Counted from the stretch's first letter, positions 52,952-64,000 are shown. The stretch is 64,000 bases of DNA from Pyricularia pennisetigena (GCF_004337985.1 NC_043741.1:4254140-4318139), one strand, 5' to 3'. Notes: a model not told the origin generated them from the sequence alone. Numbers and translations are program-made.

Positions 52952-54256
52952 ATGGTGAGCACCTTTTTATCATCACCTTGTTCTTGGGCGAGACGCCAGG
53001 GCTATGAAAAAGACCCCTCTCAATCCATGTCCGGGGGGGTTTTTGGTTTCGTATAGGCCCGGACTAGGCTTTTCAGTCAAAAAAGGCGAGCATCAATGAA
53101 AGAAGGAGGGAAAGCAGATTACCTGAGACCCAGCAGCAAGACTAATTTGTTTCTCATCCTTTTTCTTCTGTCTGATGCCATTGGAAACATGTAGCCAGGT
53201 CAAACTCTCTCCAATGAGCAACTCAAACAACTTAAAGATGTTTTTGACCTGATCGACAAGGATGGAACCGGTATGTCTTTTTTTTTTTTTTTTTTTTTTT
53301 TCCACCCTTGGTTTGGGCACTTTTGGACAGAAAGAGGCCCCGCTCAAAGGATGCAAGCCGGCAACTATCCTACATGCACTGCCACAGACAAAATACTACC
53401 GCTGCTGCCGTATTGCTACCGGCACTAGATCCGGACCCTGGCTGGCCTGCATTAAGCATTCTTGACCCGAGCGGCTGACGGTCGTGGTCACCCATGAAAA
53501 TGACGGCAATGGGTAGCCAACGGCAGGGTTGAGATGGACCGAACTATATTGTTACTGCTGTTGTTTTCCTTGTTTTTTTTATTTTTATTTTTATTTTTTA
53601 TTCTTACTGACACACGAACGCTCTGCCACCGGATAGGAGCCATCTCAGCCTCCGAGTTCGCCGAAGCCATGGAGTCGCTCGGCTTGAGCTCCTCGGCCGC
53701 CGAAGCGCAGGAAATTATCAGCGAGATAGACCAGAACAAGGATGGCCAGATCGACTTTCACGGTACTGTTTACTTTCCCACAATTATGCCAGCAAATGGT
53801 GATAACTATTCATGATCGAAACAGAAAATCATAACGGCTAACAAACGACAAACTGCCGTCTTGAAGAGTTCCTTCGGGTTATGTCGCATCCCGAGACACA
53901 CGATGCCCTGGACCCCAGCGACAGGAAGAAGGACTCTAAAAAGGACGAGCGTGAGCTGCTGGCCGCCTTCAAGGTCTTTGATTCGGACGGCAGCGGGTCC
54001 ATCTCCCCCGAGGAGCTGCGGCATGCCTTGAGGCCCCTGGGTTATACCCCGGCTGAGATTGACGAAATGATTGCCCACGCCGACCTGGATGGGAACGGTT
54101 CCATCGACTGTATGTGTTTTTCACTTTTTTCTTTTTTCTTTCTTTCTTTTTGTCTCGACGGTTCTCCGATACTGCGAATGTCTTACTGACCAAAATGGTA
54201 TTGTCCGTACACCATTAGACCAAGAGTTTGTCGAGCTCATGTCGCAGAAGCATTAA
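52952..54256 (+). CDS. Calmodulin-like four-EF-hand protein, 5 exons
   Basis: Exons are 52952-52954 (the ATG alone), 53195-53270, 53637-53762, 53867-54109 and 54219-54256, giving 161 residues. Four EF-hand loops are complete, with acidic residues at positions 1, 3 and 12: DKDGTGAISASE, DQNKDGQIDFHE, DSDGSGSISPEE and DLDGNGSIDYQE, so all should bind calcium. It is related to calmodulin but is not the canonical gene. The start is PGQTLSNEQLKQLKDVFDLI, and the linker between EF2 and EF3 is longer and Lys/Asp-rich (about residues 80-100). An intron directly after the start codon is also known in fungal calmodulin genes. Introns are 70-370 nt with U-rich starts. Likely a cytosolic calcium sensor; partner unknown. 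Confidence 0.9.
53278..53302. repeat. T25 tract behind a 5' splice site
   Basis: Follows the GTATGTC donor of calmodulin-like intron 2 (donor at 53271) with no spacer, so the pre-mRNA carries U25 from intron position 8. Confidence 0.85.
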
Positions 54257-54380
54257 ATATCTGGCTATAATACCCCGGGAAAGAGAGCACAAGCTGTCTT
54301 GGTTTTTTTCTTTCTTTTTTGAATTTGGTCTTTGCTTTATTCTTCGAGATGCGGAAAGTGAAGTAAGTTTTTCACTTACC

Positions 54381-54411
<31 letters not shown>

Positions 54412-54773
54412 GCGTAGTTGTCATAAAGATTCTTTCTTGGTTGGACCCCTCCGATGTGTTCCGAATGTCTTTTCTCGAAGTGAACTTTACAACCACAGAA
54501 AGGCTTCACTTCGCAAAGGCCATCCCATCTCTTGTCTTCTGTACGGACCTGCCTATACAGACTCGATACTCTCAACAAGTTGGCTTACATCGACTGGGCG
54601 GCCGCCGAAACCTACCACATACCAGGCTGTAAATTACGTGACCGCTTCCACCCTAGCTGAAGCCAGCATCTAACAAATCATGAAAAGGCAAAAAGAGACG
54701 ACCAAAGGGGTTTTTATTAACTTTCACTTTTATGTGATTCAGAACGAAGAGGATCAAGTCAAGAGTCTCCTCT
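54257..54773. other. 3' intergenic region between convergent genes (517 bp)
   Basis: 3' ends of the calmodulin-like and HIBADH genes. A T22-type tract lies near 54388-54410. No gene seen. Confidence 0.55.
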
Positions 54774-56091
54774 TCATTCCTTCCCCCCTATGTGGCGATA
54801 AACGACACTAAAGTCCCTACCCTTGCACCTCTCCTCCCGGTCGGCCGCGTCGTACACCTCCTTGGCCCTGCCGGCCAGTTCGAGCCTCGCGCCCGCCTCC
54901 TGCGCCGCCGTAATGGCCAGGCCCAGGTCCTTGCGCATCAGGGCGATGCCGAACCCTCCGGCGTAGTCCCGACCCGCGGGCGCGCCGTCGACCACGCCGG
55001 GCACGGGGTTGTTCGTCTCGCTGGGCCAGCACCTGCCCGTCGAGGCGTTGATGACGCCCGCCAGGACCTTGGGGTCCAGCCCCCACCGGATCCCCAGGTT
55101 CATGGCCTCGGCCGTGGCCACGTTGGAGATGGCGAGGAGGTAGTTGTTGGCCAGCTTGGCCGACAGGCCCGTGCCCTGGGCGCCGCAGTGCAGCACCCGC
55201 CTGCCCATCTTGAGCAGGACCGGCTCGATGCGCCCCACCAGCTCCGGTCTCTCGCAGCCCAGCATAAAGGTCAGCGTCCCCGCCGTGGCCCCGACCACGC
55301 CTCCAGACATGGGCGCGTCGGCAAAGGTCGAGCCCGCCGCCGCTACTGCCTTTGCCACCTCCCTAGACGAGGACGGGTCGATGGTCGAGCAGTCGATGAA
55401 CAGGCACGGTTTTTGTCTGTCGTCTTGGGACTGGGAGGCGATGATGGATTTGTAGACCGTCTTTACGTGGATCGGCTCGGGAAGCACGGTTATGACAGTA
55501 TCCTACGTATAGTAGTTGTCGTAGCCTGTCGTGTTAGAAATCAAAGAGAGAAAAAAAAAGCCTCATCCTCTTTTCATCTGCTTGCTGGTGTCGGATGCGA
55601 CACCATAAGCCAGGTAGCAGCAGCAAAAAGTAAGTGACTTACCGCTCCGGCCGAGGCGGCCTCACCAGACTCGGCCAGCTCAACCACCGCCCCGCCTGTC
55701 GTTTCTGTTCTTGAAGACGTCTTCATCTCTCCCGCCAGCCTCTGCATTGCGTCTCGGTTGATATCGTACAGACGAACGGTGTCTGTTGGGGAAAGCTTTG
55801 ACTGCAGATTCTTGGCCATTTGGTATCCCTGTAAAAGGTCGTTACGAATCAATCAAACTGAAGGCCCCATAGTCAAAAGTCTCGAATACGATGCCCGCGT
55901 TCATCAATGGGGTTTTCCAATTATTTCCTCCGGTACATGTTTTTTTTTTTTTTTTCTTTTTTTCTCAGAATGAAACCGCTTACCATTTGCCCCAGCCCAA
56001 TGAAGCCGTATGTGTCTAGCCTCTGCGGCGTCGACGAGAAAGCCCTTCTCGACGTCCTGACATGGCGTAGAGATTGTGGCGAGACTTTCAT
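54774..56091 (-). CDS. 3-hydroxyisobutyrate dehydrogenase, mitochondrial
   Basis: Exons are 55984-56091, 55643-55828 and 54774-55502 (all phase 0), giving 340 residues. The enzyme oxidises 3-hydroxyisobutyrate to methylmalonate semialdehyde with NAD in valine breakdown. The first 27 residues (MKVSPQSLRHVRTSRRAFSS and on) are Arg/Ser-rich without acidic residues, a mitochondrial presequence. The dinucleotide motif GFIGLGQMG spans the first exon junction. ITVLPEPIHV and FIDCSTIDP follow, then the substrate motif DAPMSGGVVGATAGTLTFML, and the catalytic Lys in GTGLSAKLANNYLL. The C-terminal GFGIALMRKDLGLAI stretch is also typical. The family identity is secure; close relatives (6-phosphogluconate dehydrogenase-like enzymes, glyoxylate reductases) fit less well because of the presequence and the IDCSTIDP block. 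Confidence 0.92.
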
Positions 56092-57124
56092 GTTTGGTGC
56101 TGTGAATGGTTATTATCGTGCGCGGTTTTGATTTGGTTATGAGAAGCCAAAACTCGGCTGATCTAGAGACAAACGAGAAGGGAGGTGGGGAATAGTATGA
56201 GACAATGTTCTCGTTACAATTGTTTTGTTTTCGCTTTCTTTTTTTTTTTTCTTTCTTTCTTTTTTTCCCGCCCTTCGTCGATGGCGATGGCCCGGTATTT
56301 GTGCAAACCACACCGAGGTCTCTAAAACCGTGCTCGGCTCGAATTGGGGGCGCGCGGGGAAACCCAGCCCGGATAGCGACGGCACTGCCCATGGGGCCCC
56401 AGATTTTGAGCTAAGAATGGGGTGGGCCGCCATTGAGGCAGGGGGGTTGTCTGGCACGTCCGTTCGCTTCTTTGGTGTGGCGCTCAAATGATCGATTAGG
56501 TTCCTTGGGTTTACCTTGGATACACCTAGAGTAGGCATGGTATCACGTTATAGGGTCTGCCGGTTCGTTCCAAGTCCCACGATTTCAGATTCTAACAGAA
56601 AAGCCGGGAAGGTCCATGGTACCTCTGCAATTCTTCAACTACTGTAGTGTAGTCTAGTACTTGGCGACGCCTTTGTGTACCAATACCTACAGATGACCTC
56701 ATGGCCACTAGCTACTTAGCTACAGTCGTGCCCCGAGAGATGGCTGATTATACGTCATTTGAAGATTTAATATGCGGTATTATAACTTTGAAGGCCTGTA
56801 CTATCTTATACTGGTCTTTTGTAAAATTTAAATTCGTAGGACCAACAGGGCTGGCCGTGTATCTCGAATAAGTATCTGGCTTGTTCCGGCGCAACGCGCA
56901 AGACTCTACCCAAAGAAGGCTGCACGCGCACGTCCTTTTGTGCTGTCATGCAATTATTGACAAGGGGAAGAGAATAAAGATGAAAGAAAGAGAGAAAAAG
57001 AGGGTATGTGCACATATCGCGAACTTTGTATACAAGGGGGAATCTTCAACTCCAAACAAACCACTCCATAGAAGACGTCGTCAATATTCGCCAACCTGTG
57101 GAAACACCGTTTCCTATGTTTTTT
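56092..57124. other. Intergenic region HIBADH / Bqt4-like (1.0 kb)
   Basis: Promoter of HIBADH and 3' end of the Bqt4-like gene, with T-rich stretches near 56236-56270. Open frames here are low complexity. No gene seen. Confidence 0.5.
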
Positions 57125-58605
57125 TTACAGCATTCCCATGACGTACGGTACCAATGCACTCGCAGCACTATAGCTTCGAAGTTAGTGACCATTCGCAAGT
57201 TTGTCAGACTAGAGGGAAGAGAAAAAAAAAAAAAAAAAAAAAAGACTCACCCAACAGCCAGAGTGGCACTGATTCCAAACAGCGCACGCTTGCGCACGCG
57301 GTCCCGCTTCTGCTCCGCCTCCGTCTTCACCTTTTTAGCCCTTGGCCCATTCTCAACGATCCCGTCTTCCTTGTCTTTCTCCGCTTCCTCCTGCTCGTCA
57401 ACAGAGATGCCCTCAGCTTTCCTCTTGCTGGTCTTCACCGGAGTTTCAGGCTGCCTGGCCACCGAGGGGGAGCCGGGTACAGAGGCGGATCCCGAGACCG
57501 TTTCTTTAGCAGCCAAGACCATTTCCTTTGCTTCGGCAACCATGCGTGCAGTCTCCTCAGCGGATGGTGGCTCTCCGAACAAAGGTAATTCGACTTCCAT
57601 GTTGGTATGGGTCGTTTCAACGCCGTTCTCATCAACCTTTACGTCTTGGTCCACAGTGATTTTGACCTTGGGCTCATCTTCTTCCATAGGGGCTGGCACA
57701 GGCTCCTTTTCGAGTGACTCAATAACGACATCTTCCGACACCGGCTCAAGCGCAGGCACGGGCAATGCCGGAGCAGCACCAAGCTGAGAAGTGGCCAAAG
57801 TCGGTGATGCTGACGGCTTCGCACTGCTGGTTTCCGATGATGCACTCTGCTGAGACGAAAGAGCTTTCGCCGAGCGCTTACGAGGGCTTGCAGTCGCGCG
57901 GCTCGATTTGGTAGGGCTTGCCGATCGCCGCGTACGGGAGCTGGTCCGTATCGAGCTCGGCGTCGGAGGCGCAACGCCATGGAAATACTTGGGTGGCGCC
58001 GAAATCACCTTTGATGACGCAGCTGCAGCCCTGGCAGATTGAGGCCCATGAAGAGGGATGTCGGTGGGATCAAGTAGAGCGCGGATCCAAGTGGCGATGT
58101 TGTATTCCTCGGCAAGCGCAATTGCCTGGTCTGGAGAGATCCAAACGTTACCGGCCGTCTCTTCCTTGCTGGTAGCCGGGAGAGACTTGATATAGTTCCG
58201 TTCGGCCTCCTCATCCTCAGCAGCAGCATATGGGAAAGTAGCCTTGAACATGCCAGTGGCTGAGACGTAGCCATCCGAACTTCGTCGCATCAGAAAGTAG
58301 GCATTCGGAGTTCCTTTGCTGAAAATGCCCGAGACCACGCCCTTCGGAAGAGGTGCGCGGAGATGTGCATAGTCAAAGACACGAAGACCATTGGATTCGG
58401 CATCCTTGGGGATTGCGACTCGTTGATTCAGTTTGGTTTGGCCCAAAGCCCGGCAGTTCACAAGATCGGCATCTGAGGATGGACGCTCCAGTTAGCTTCA
58501 GGTTTTGACCTCTTATCGCCAGAGAGATGACTGACAATCTGGAACATCCTCAACCATGTACGGGTTGCGCCTCTCTGGCAGGCTGTGTTCTCTTGTGATA
58601 GACAT
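57125..58605 (-). CDS. Bqt4-like inner nuclear membrane protein with APSES/KilA-N domain
   Basis: Exons are 58536-58605, 57251-58472 and 57125-57167 (introns phase 1 and phase 2), giving 444 residues. Fission yeast Bqt4 links telomeres to the inner nuclear membrane through an APSES-like domain and a C-terminal membrane anchor. Here the KilA-N/APSES-type domain is at about residues 45-160 ([53 protein letters not shown]). It is followed by a Ser/Thr/Lys-rich linker and an acidic region with a basic [17 protein letters not shown] segment that could be a nuclear signal. The last exon completes a hydrophobic tail ([12 protein letters not shown] joined to [13 protein letters not shown]). Without that 43-nt exon the protein would stop inside the anchor. 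Orthology is likely; a role in telomere positioning is inferred. Confidence 0.85.
57222..57243. repeat. A22 tract, U22 behind a 5' splice site
   Basis: On the minus-strand transcript this is a U tract starting seven nucleotides after the start of the last Bqt4-like intron (donor GTGAGTC at 57250). Confidence 0.85.
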
Positions 58606-60626
58606 TGTTGCCAGGCTGAACAATATCAAGAATGCTGCGTTGCGCTCAAGATGGTGGTTGAATGGAAAACAAATTACAGAAGAAGAAAAATAAATATAGG
58701 TAATTCCTTTCTTCAGGCCAATCTGAGGGTTGTCCGCATTAGCATTTGCACTGCCGAACCTAAGCTTTCCTCCGCAAAACAAAAAAAAAGAACAGCGTCG
58801 TAGGTCTCTGTTGCCGCCGTTCAACAATTCCACGAGTATGAATCCGAGTTGAGTACAGTAAGGTCTCTCGGGACGCGGTTGGGCAAGGTCGCGCGATCTC
58901 GTTGTTGCAGCTCGGCCATGGTTACCGCGCTACTGTCAAGTGCGCAGACCATTTTGCAGCAAGGGGGGACAAAACGGGTATACAACCTACCAATTAAATG
59001 AGAAAAAAAAAAGTAAAGGAATGTGATATTTAAAGAATAAGTAGGCTAAAGAAGGCGGAGAGAAGAAGGGCGCGAGGAATCAGCAATACTGAGAAAAGGT
59101 CAGAGTCAAAGATCGCGAGCAACAAAATGCGATTTCCGCCGACCAGCAAATCTTTGGGCGCGCAAGACGAGACAGCGAAAAGAAACGGGTGGGCGACTTT
59201 GGGAGATTGCTGGGGTTACTGGCGCGATTTGTATGAGCAGTCGCGCTGCAAGAAAAAGCGCCCCACTGTCCGTCGATACCCGCCAATGGCAGTTGCTGAC
59301 GGCTCGTTAGTGTGCCCCGCTATGTCTACATCTGGCGCAGTGGGCCCAAGGAGGGCCGCTTTTGTACTCAACAGTTCGTGCACTAACGTCCACTTCTGGC
59401 CACCTAGCGTCTACCGTTGCAGTGGTGATTTTAATGACCTTTGCTTGGCGGGGACTGCCCTGAGATTTGACAGCGAGCGTGATCGTGGCATGCTACAACC
59501 CGACTGGCGCAAGAAGCGTGGGGAAATAAACTGCCATGGATTAAGCACCTAGGTCCCTATATCTGACCATGCTGCATAATTAGGTATGCTATGCCAGTCC
59601 ACTTTTGGCCGTCAGCCATATTCATGCTGTACCAACTTATGCAAAGCATTGGGTTTGCGACCTAACTGTGAATCGCAGTAGACCAAGGATGGAGGACAAA
59701 TGGTTAACCCGACGGCAACATGAATCAAGTGCCACCCAAACCTCATCTTGCTGACTTAAGCAGAAGTAAGCTTACCAAGTACCGCGACCTGACTTGGATA
59801 CAAAACTAAGAGCTGATTCCGCTATTCTGGAAGCTTATTTGCGCAGCCCACCGTACGCCATCAACAGGCCACATGTACGTACCTGCCTTAGGTATTATAT
59901 GTCCTTTCCTTACCCTGCACCTTGAAGTAATGTTGCGGGGTAGCTTAAGCAGATTATGGAGTATTACTATCTTCAAAATTTCTAGTCTAGACTAGAGTAC
60001 CTAGGTAGTCTAGCAGTAGTGGAAAGCTACGACGGATTCTTGTTGTACCTCTTGTCAGAATGGTCGCGAAGCTACTCTCTCGCCCAGCAGCACCAAAAAG
60101 CACCTCCTCTCTCCCACCTTAGCAAGTACAGTATGAAGCTAATCGCCATGGCGAAACCCGGGTCAGGGGACAATGGGAGGGGCGAGATCCATAGTGCTGA
60201 GGGTACCAATAATCCCAGATGCAACTGGTGGCCGGCAGAGTCCAAAGCCAATTCGTTTTGGGATGGGATGGATGGTGCATGATCTCCAATGGGTGGTGCG
60301 GAATCAGGGGTACACCCCCACCAAAACGACTCCAACCCATGCCATAACAGCTCGGGAGCCCCTCCCGTAGCATCAGGTCGGAAAATAAATAGTATCGTTA
60401 CTGCCCCTCACCAACGTCGGCCGACTTCAGACCGACAAAGTAGTACACCTGGCTCTCGTGGGTTTTTCCAAAGAAGTAAAGACTCCCGGCGCGCGAAATT
60501 TTGCAAACCGCGTGCCTTGCAATCGAATCATAATCCATTAGACGCTCGAACTTATCAAATCCCATCTACAAAATACTCTAGAGCTTCACCGACCCGTCAC
60601 AGGAGCTAGCTCCCTCATAGACAAAA
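58606..60626. other. Divergent intergenic region Bqt4-like / RhoGDI (2.0 kb)
   Basis: Promoters of both genes. An ATG-started frame at 59127-59552 has no recognisable protein character. TACCTAGGTAG-type motifs lie near 59998-60010. No supported gene. Confidence 0.5.
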
Positions 60627-62250
60627 ATGGCTTCCCACCATGATGACGATACGATGCCGGAGGAGACACAGGGCTATAAACTATCTCAGCCCAAGCAGAG
60701 TCTGGCCGAGTACAGTCAAATGGGTGAGTTTCTTTTCCCCTGCAACCCGGCCCTCGCCTGATATTCAGATGCCCAATTCAACCATACATACATTGAGTTG
60801 GTTTTTGGAATGGACCAATGCTCTGCGCCTTCCCACGCGGGTGGTGCTTAGGTTCTCGACAACAAACGGACAAACAGGCAAACAGGATGGCATGGTCGCC
60901 CCGCTTCTCCTGCCTGTCTACCTACCTACCCACCCATCTACCTATGTTAACCTACGCTTCCCGTACTTGCCTTCATTCTCAGTGGTATATCGGAAACAAA
61001 GCACGAAAAACGAACGATCCATTGCAGCTGGCCAAGTGACGAGCTTATTTAAATCTACCTGTCTTGCATACAAATCACCAGTAAACAAAGCTCGAGTGAG
61101 GTTTGGTGATGGACGTCGTCAAACATATCCATTCTATCACATCAATCCATGCAAAATAGCACCGCTTGGAAATGTTCTCCACACGACCTCCACCTCCGTC
61201 GCTGGACTCTGCTTCACCAGAGACTCAGCCGTTCCGCTCGTCGCTCAGGTTGCCTGCATATCGACCAACTGATTATGCGCCGCCCGGGCCTGAAGAGCAG
61301 CTGCTGCAGCAGGCGTATTCATACGAGCCCCGTCTTGACCTAGGAGCAATCACCCTGTCAACATTTATCCTACCCAGCCTCAAGTCACGTCCCATTCCGT
61401 CGGTTATGAGCCCACTGAATGTCATGTTGCGCATCGACTGGGCCCATCGCCACCGGGATCAAAGCATGCAGCCAAGACGAAACCATGACCTAACAAATGC
61501 GACGACGACAGATGCCGGAGACGAGTCCCTGCAGAGGTACAAGCAGTCCCTGGGCCTCGGCCAGGGCAAGGACCTCTCAGACCCCAACGACCCGCGAGTG
61601 TGCATCATCTACAGCCTAACCATGGAGTCGCCAGGCCGCGACCCGGTCAAGATTGATCTGCGGACTCCCGGCAGCGAGAAAACCTTGAAGGATCATCCCT
61701 TCAAGATCAAGGAGGGTGCCAAGTTTACTATGGTTGCCGATTTCAAGGTCCAGCATGAGATTCTCAGTGGTCTACACTACGTTCAGGTCGTCAAGCGCAA
61801 GGGTATCAAGGTCAGCAAGGACAGCGAGATGATTGTAAGTTGACCATTCAAGCCAACATTCGCGCCTTACTCTTGCGGTTCTGGGGTCCTCGACTGACAG
61901 GGATCCTGTAGGGAAGCTACGCTCCGAACACGGACAAGCAGCCGATTTACACCAAGAAATGTAAGCAGCCAGCGGTCTTCAATGTTATCGCCGCTCGTAC
62001 AGTCATATTTTCAGTCTGATTGGTGCAAATAAATGTACTAACAACAACACGCGCAGTCCAAGAAGAGGAGGCTCCCACAGGCATGCTCGCCCGTGGCCAC
62101 TATAACGCCATCTCTAGCTTTGTTGACGATGACAAGAAGAAGCACCTGGAGTTCGAGTAAGTCCAACCCGCGACTAAGCTTTCTGTCCAAGCTAGAAAAA
62201 TTAACCAATTTTCCTGCAGGTGGAGTTTCGATATCGCCAAGGACTGGTGA
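60627..62250 (+). CDS. RDI1: Rho GDP-dissociation inhibitor
   Basis: Exons are 60627-60723, 61512-61834, 61912-61960, 62057-62156 and 62220-62250, giving 199 residues. RhoGDI extracts prenylated Rho GTPases (Cdc42, Rho1) from membranes and keeps them cytosolic and GDP-bound. Family features in order: a flexible N-terminal arm (residues about 1-60) with YKLSQPKQSLAEYSQ; the helix SLQRYKQSLGLG; then the immunoglobulin-like fold that holds the prenyl group, with LTMESPGRDPVKIDL, FKIKEGAKFTMVADFKVQHE, SGLHYVQVVKRKGIKV, MLARGHYNAISSFVDDDKKK; and the C-terminal end EWSFDIAKDW. Length and domain order are normal. Intron 1 is 788 nt, far longer than the other introns, and its 3' part is open in frame with exon 2. 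Confidence 0.94.
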
Positions 62251-62928
62251 TTAACGACATAATGATGAGGTTGGACTGCGTAATAACTCTCAATTCCTCT
62301 GGTTTGCCTGCCAGGTCACCCTGGATGGTATGAGGCAAAGCATTCCAGATACCATCGATGAACCAGGTTGCCAATCAGAAAACGCCGGCAAGCGGAGTTG
62401 GCGATATGACAAAAAGAAGGGGAGGAGGCATGTAAAAACGCACGAAAGATTTATGACGAAAGGGTTGGTATTTTGGCTTCTCTCATGTGCCCTGCGCATT
62501 CGGTCATTTCAATGGAAGGCCGCAGTGTATCGGGCTTTTCCATTGGAGACAAATTAGAGCGATTACGAAAACACGATGCTGAAATCATATTTGCATCTTC
62601 CCAAAACCTCGATTGATTGCTTGTATGAGCCACTGGGGTGCCTGTGGAGCTACTCCAGTGGTGTATTAAGTCTGTTCTATTTCGTCATGTCTGTATCGTG
62701 CCACAGTCATTAAGTACTCGTAACATACCGCATACCCATCTAGCATTCGAACGCGCTGGCGCAAGGAACCGCAGAAGGTTCCATCGGTTAGGCTGGGCAC
62801 AGCTATATACACGCCACATTTAGACATCTCTGCCGGGGGAGTTTTGTATAGACACGTTTTGTTGCGCGGTCTCTTTAACGAGGTTTGGGCACGAGCGGTT
62901 GGTTCGGCACCAGAACCAACTCTCCGTG
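62251..62928. other. 3' intergenic region between convergent genes (678 bp)
   Basis: 3' ends of RhoGDI and PPG1; no gene seen. Confidence 0.55.
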
Positions 62929-64000
62929 TTACAAAAAGTAGTCCGGAAGTGCGCTCGAATCGGCCGCCTTCTCGCCGCCAGGTTGTATATCCTTGTGCTG
63001 GTCGTTTTCGGGGGCCGCAGCAAAAACGTTGAAGAAGCGCTCGCCAGTATCGCTAACCTCGAGTACACTAGCCATGTTCCCGCATCGGTAACAGTAGTTT
63101 GGTGCGCTCCACACGGTGCTCAGGCGGTCGTCGTAGAGCACCTGGTAGCCCTCCTGACAAAGCTGGTGGGCACGCAGGATGTGCGACATGCCGTTGACGG
63201 CCAAGAACTTCTTGACAACCTGCGCGCCAAATGTGTAGCCGGCGCCGCGCGGTGAGAGACTGAATTCGTCGCGCTCCGGGTCTGGATCAGACCACACAAG
63301 GTCGGCCATGGGGCCCTCGTGTGGTATTTCGCGGAAACGGTCGATGATCTTGATCTGGTCGATAGAATGAATAGAGGGAGAGAGGCCTGCCAGCCGGAAA
63401 CCACAGTTAGCAATGGTTCTCCTCTATGACTCTGGCGGGGAGCCCAAACAGTCTCACCTCCGTGAACACAGAATATCTGGTCGTTTATTACAACGCTGAG
63501 CGTGAGGAAATCAAACATGTCGGTAAAGTGATGCCAGACGTTGGCATTGCCGTATTTTCTTGAGCATTCGGTATAGAAGCCATATGACTGTGTGACGCCG
63601 CGCGACTCGTGATTCCCTCGGATCAAGTGGACGCGGTTCGGGTATCTAAGTTTTAAACAAACAAGGAGGGATATGGTCTCGACACTGAACATGCCGCGAT
63701 CGACATAGTCGCCTGTGTGGAAGGGAACCCCGCACAACTAGTTAGAAAAGCCTGGTTCTCACGCCCTGAGACGTACATTGGAGGGGGGTCTCGCAAGAGG
63801 CTGGACATACCCAAAAAGAGATAATTTGTATCGGGGCACCAGCCACCAATCTTGAATATCTCAATCAGGTCGAAGAACTGGCCATGTATGTCTCCGACAA
63901 CGGTTACGGGCGCGCGAACGTGGACGACGTTGCTCTCGCGCATGAGCAGCTCTTTGGTCTTGGCGCATATTGCTTCGATGACTGATTCTGCGAGCAGTTC
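62929..64000 (-). CDS. PPG1: PP2A-like Ser/Thr phosphatase PPG1, 5'-truncated by the window edge
   Basis: Visible exons are 63811-64000 (continues beyond the window), 63458-63712 and 62929-63386, with phase 1 introns (donors GTATGT and GTGAGA). Metallophosphatase motifs are all present: GDIHGQF, GDYVDRG (spanning the junction), RGNHESR, the substrate loop [22 protein letters not shown] and [11 protein letters not shown]. The C-terminus ends in DYFL, whose Leu is carboxymethylated in PP2A-type enzymes. [20 protein letters not shown] and [21 protein letters not shown] fit fungal Ppg1 better than PP2A, PP4 (Pph3) or PP6 (Sit4). Yeast Ppg1 acts with the Far complex, affecting glycogen and mitophagy. 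The N-terminal roughly 35 residues are missing here. Confidence 0.9.

Noticed and set aside
59127..59552. 141-codon ATG frame upstream of the Bqt4-like gene
   Set aside because: Composition is Cys/Trp/Arg-rich and random-looking, with no domain or partner exon; it lies in promoter sequence.

Overview
The window is nuclear DNA from a filamentous ascomycete (Pezizomycotina), most likely a Sordariomycete; I cannot fix the genus. The evidence is short introns (about 50-120 nt in most cases) with GTRNGT donors and YAG acceptors, spaced genes on both strands, and a gene set typical of these fungi: Bqt4-type inner nuclear membrane protein, YDR124W-like helical-bundle protein, Ycf1-type ABC transporter, 'infection structure specific' secreted protein, Ppg1 phosphatase. 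There are two short assembly gaps (16406-16452 and 40241-40248) and many A/T homopolymers. I found no rRNA, tRNA, CRISPR array or intact transposon. Exon joins were worked out by hand from splice signals and reading phase. Every multi-exon model listed keeps phase across all junctions, but none has been checked against RNA.

Layout. 0.1-3.8 kb (-): a large, mostly disordered protein I do not recognise, divergent from BMT5 (5.7-6.8 kb, +), a 25S rRNA methyltransferase. 9.3-11.8 kb (-): a DUF2841/YDR124W-like protein carrying a six-copy 9-residue repeat. 11.8-22.4 kb: about 10.6 kb with no gene I can support. 22.4-28.5 kb (-): an 11-exon vacuolar ABCC transporter (Ycf1 type). 29.6-30.4 kb (+): a UPF0047/YjbQ-family protein with a 15-nt microexon, convergent with the CFIm25 subunit of mRNA cleavage factor I (30.7-31.5 kb, -). 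CFIm25 shares a 475-bp bidirectional promoter region with nucleoporin SEH1 (32.0-33.4 kb, +).

33.7-34.4 kb (-): a secreted, probably GPI-anchored protein. 35.1-35.9 kb (-): a DJ-1/Hsp31-like protein. 37.8-39.1 kb (+): a short-chain dehydrogenase with a membrane segment and a very long Lys-rich tail, followed by a small 91-residue candidate gene. 40.8-41.6 kb (-): a longin R-SNARE (Nyv1/VAMP7 type), divergent from the mitochondrial RNA helicase SUV3 (42.3-44.6 kb, +). Then come a UCH-type deubiquitinase (45.4-46.2 kb, +), a small two-exon hypothetical gene (46.5-47.2 kb, -), an 845-residue disordered hypothetical protein (49.7-52.4 kb, +), a calmodulin-like protein (53.0-54.3 kb, +), mitochondrial 3-hydroxyisobutyrate dehydrogenase (54.8-56.1 kb, -), a Bqt4-type APSES/KilA-N membrane protein (57.1-58.6 kb, -), Rho GDI (60.6-62.3 kb, +) and a 5'-truncated PPG1 phosphatase running off the right edge (-).

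Functionally this is a housekeeping-rich stretch: RNA processing (BMT5, CFIm25, SUV3), nuclear envelope (SEH1, Bqt4), vacuole and trafficking (Ycf1, Nyv1), signalling (calmodulin-like, RhoGDI, PPG1) and stress (DJ-1, UPF0047). It is not a biosynthetic cluster, and I see no obvious new multi-gene system. The most unusual signals are structural: poly(U) tracts placed just behind 5' splice sites in several introns, very small coding exons, a coding minisatellite, in-frame alternative N-termini, and a shared telomere-like 11-mer in two promoters.
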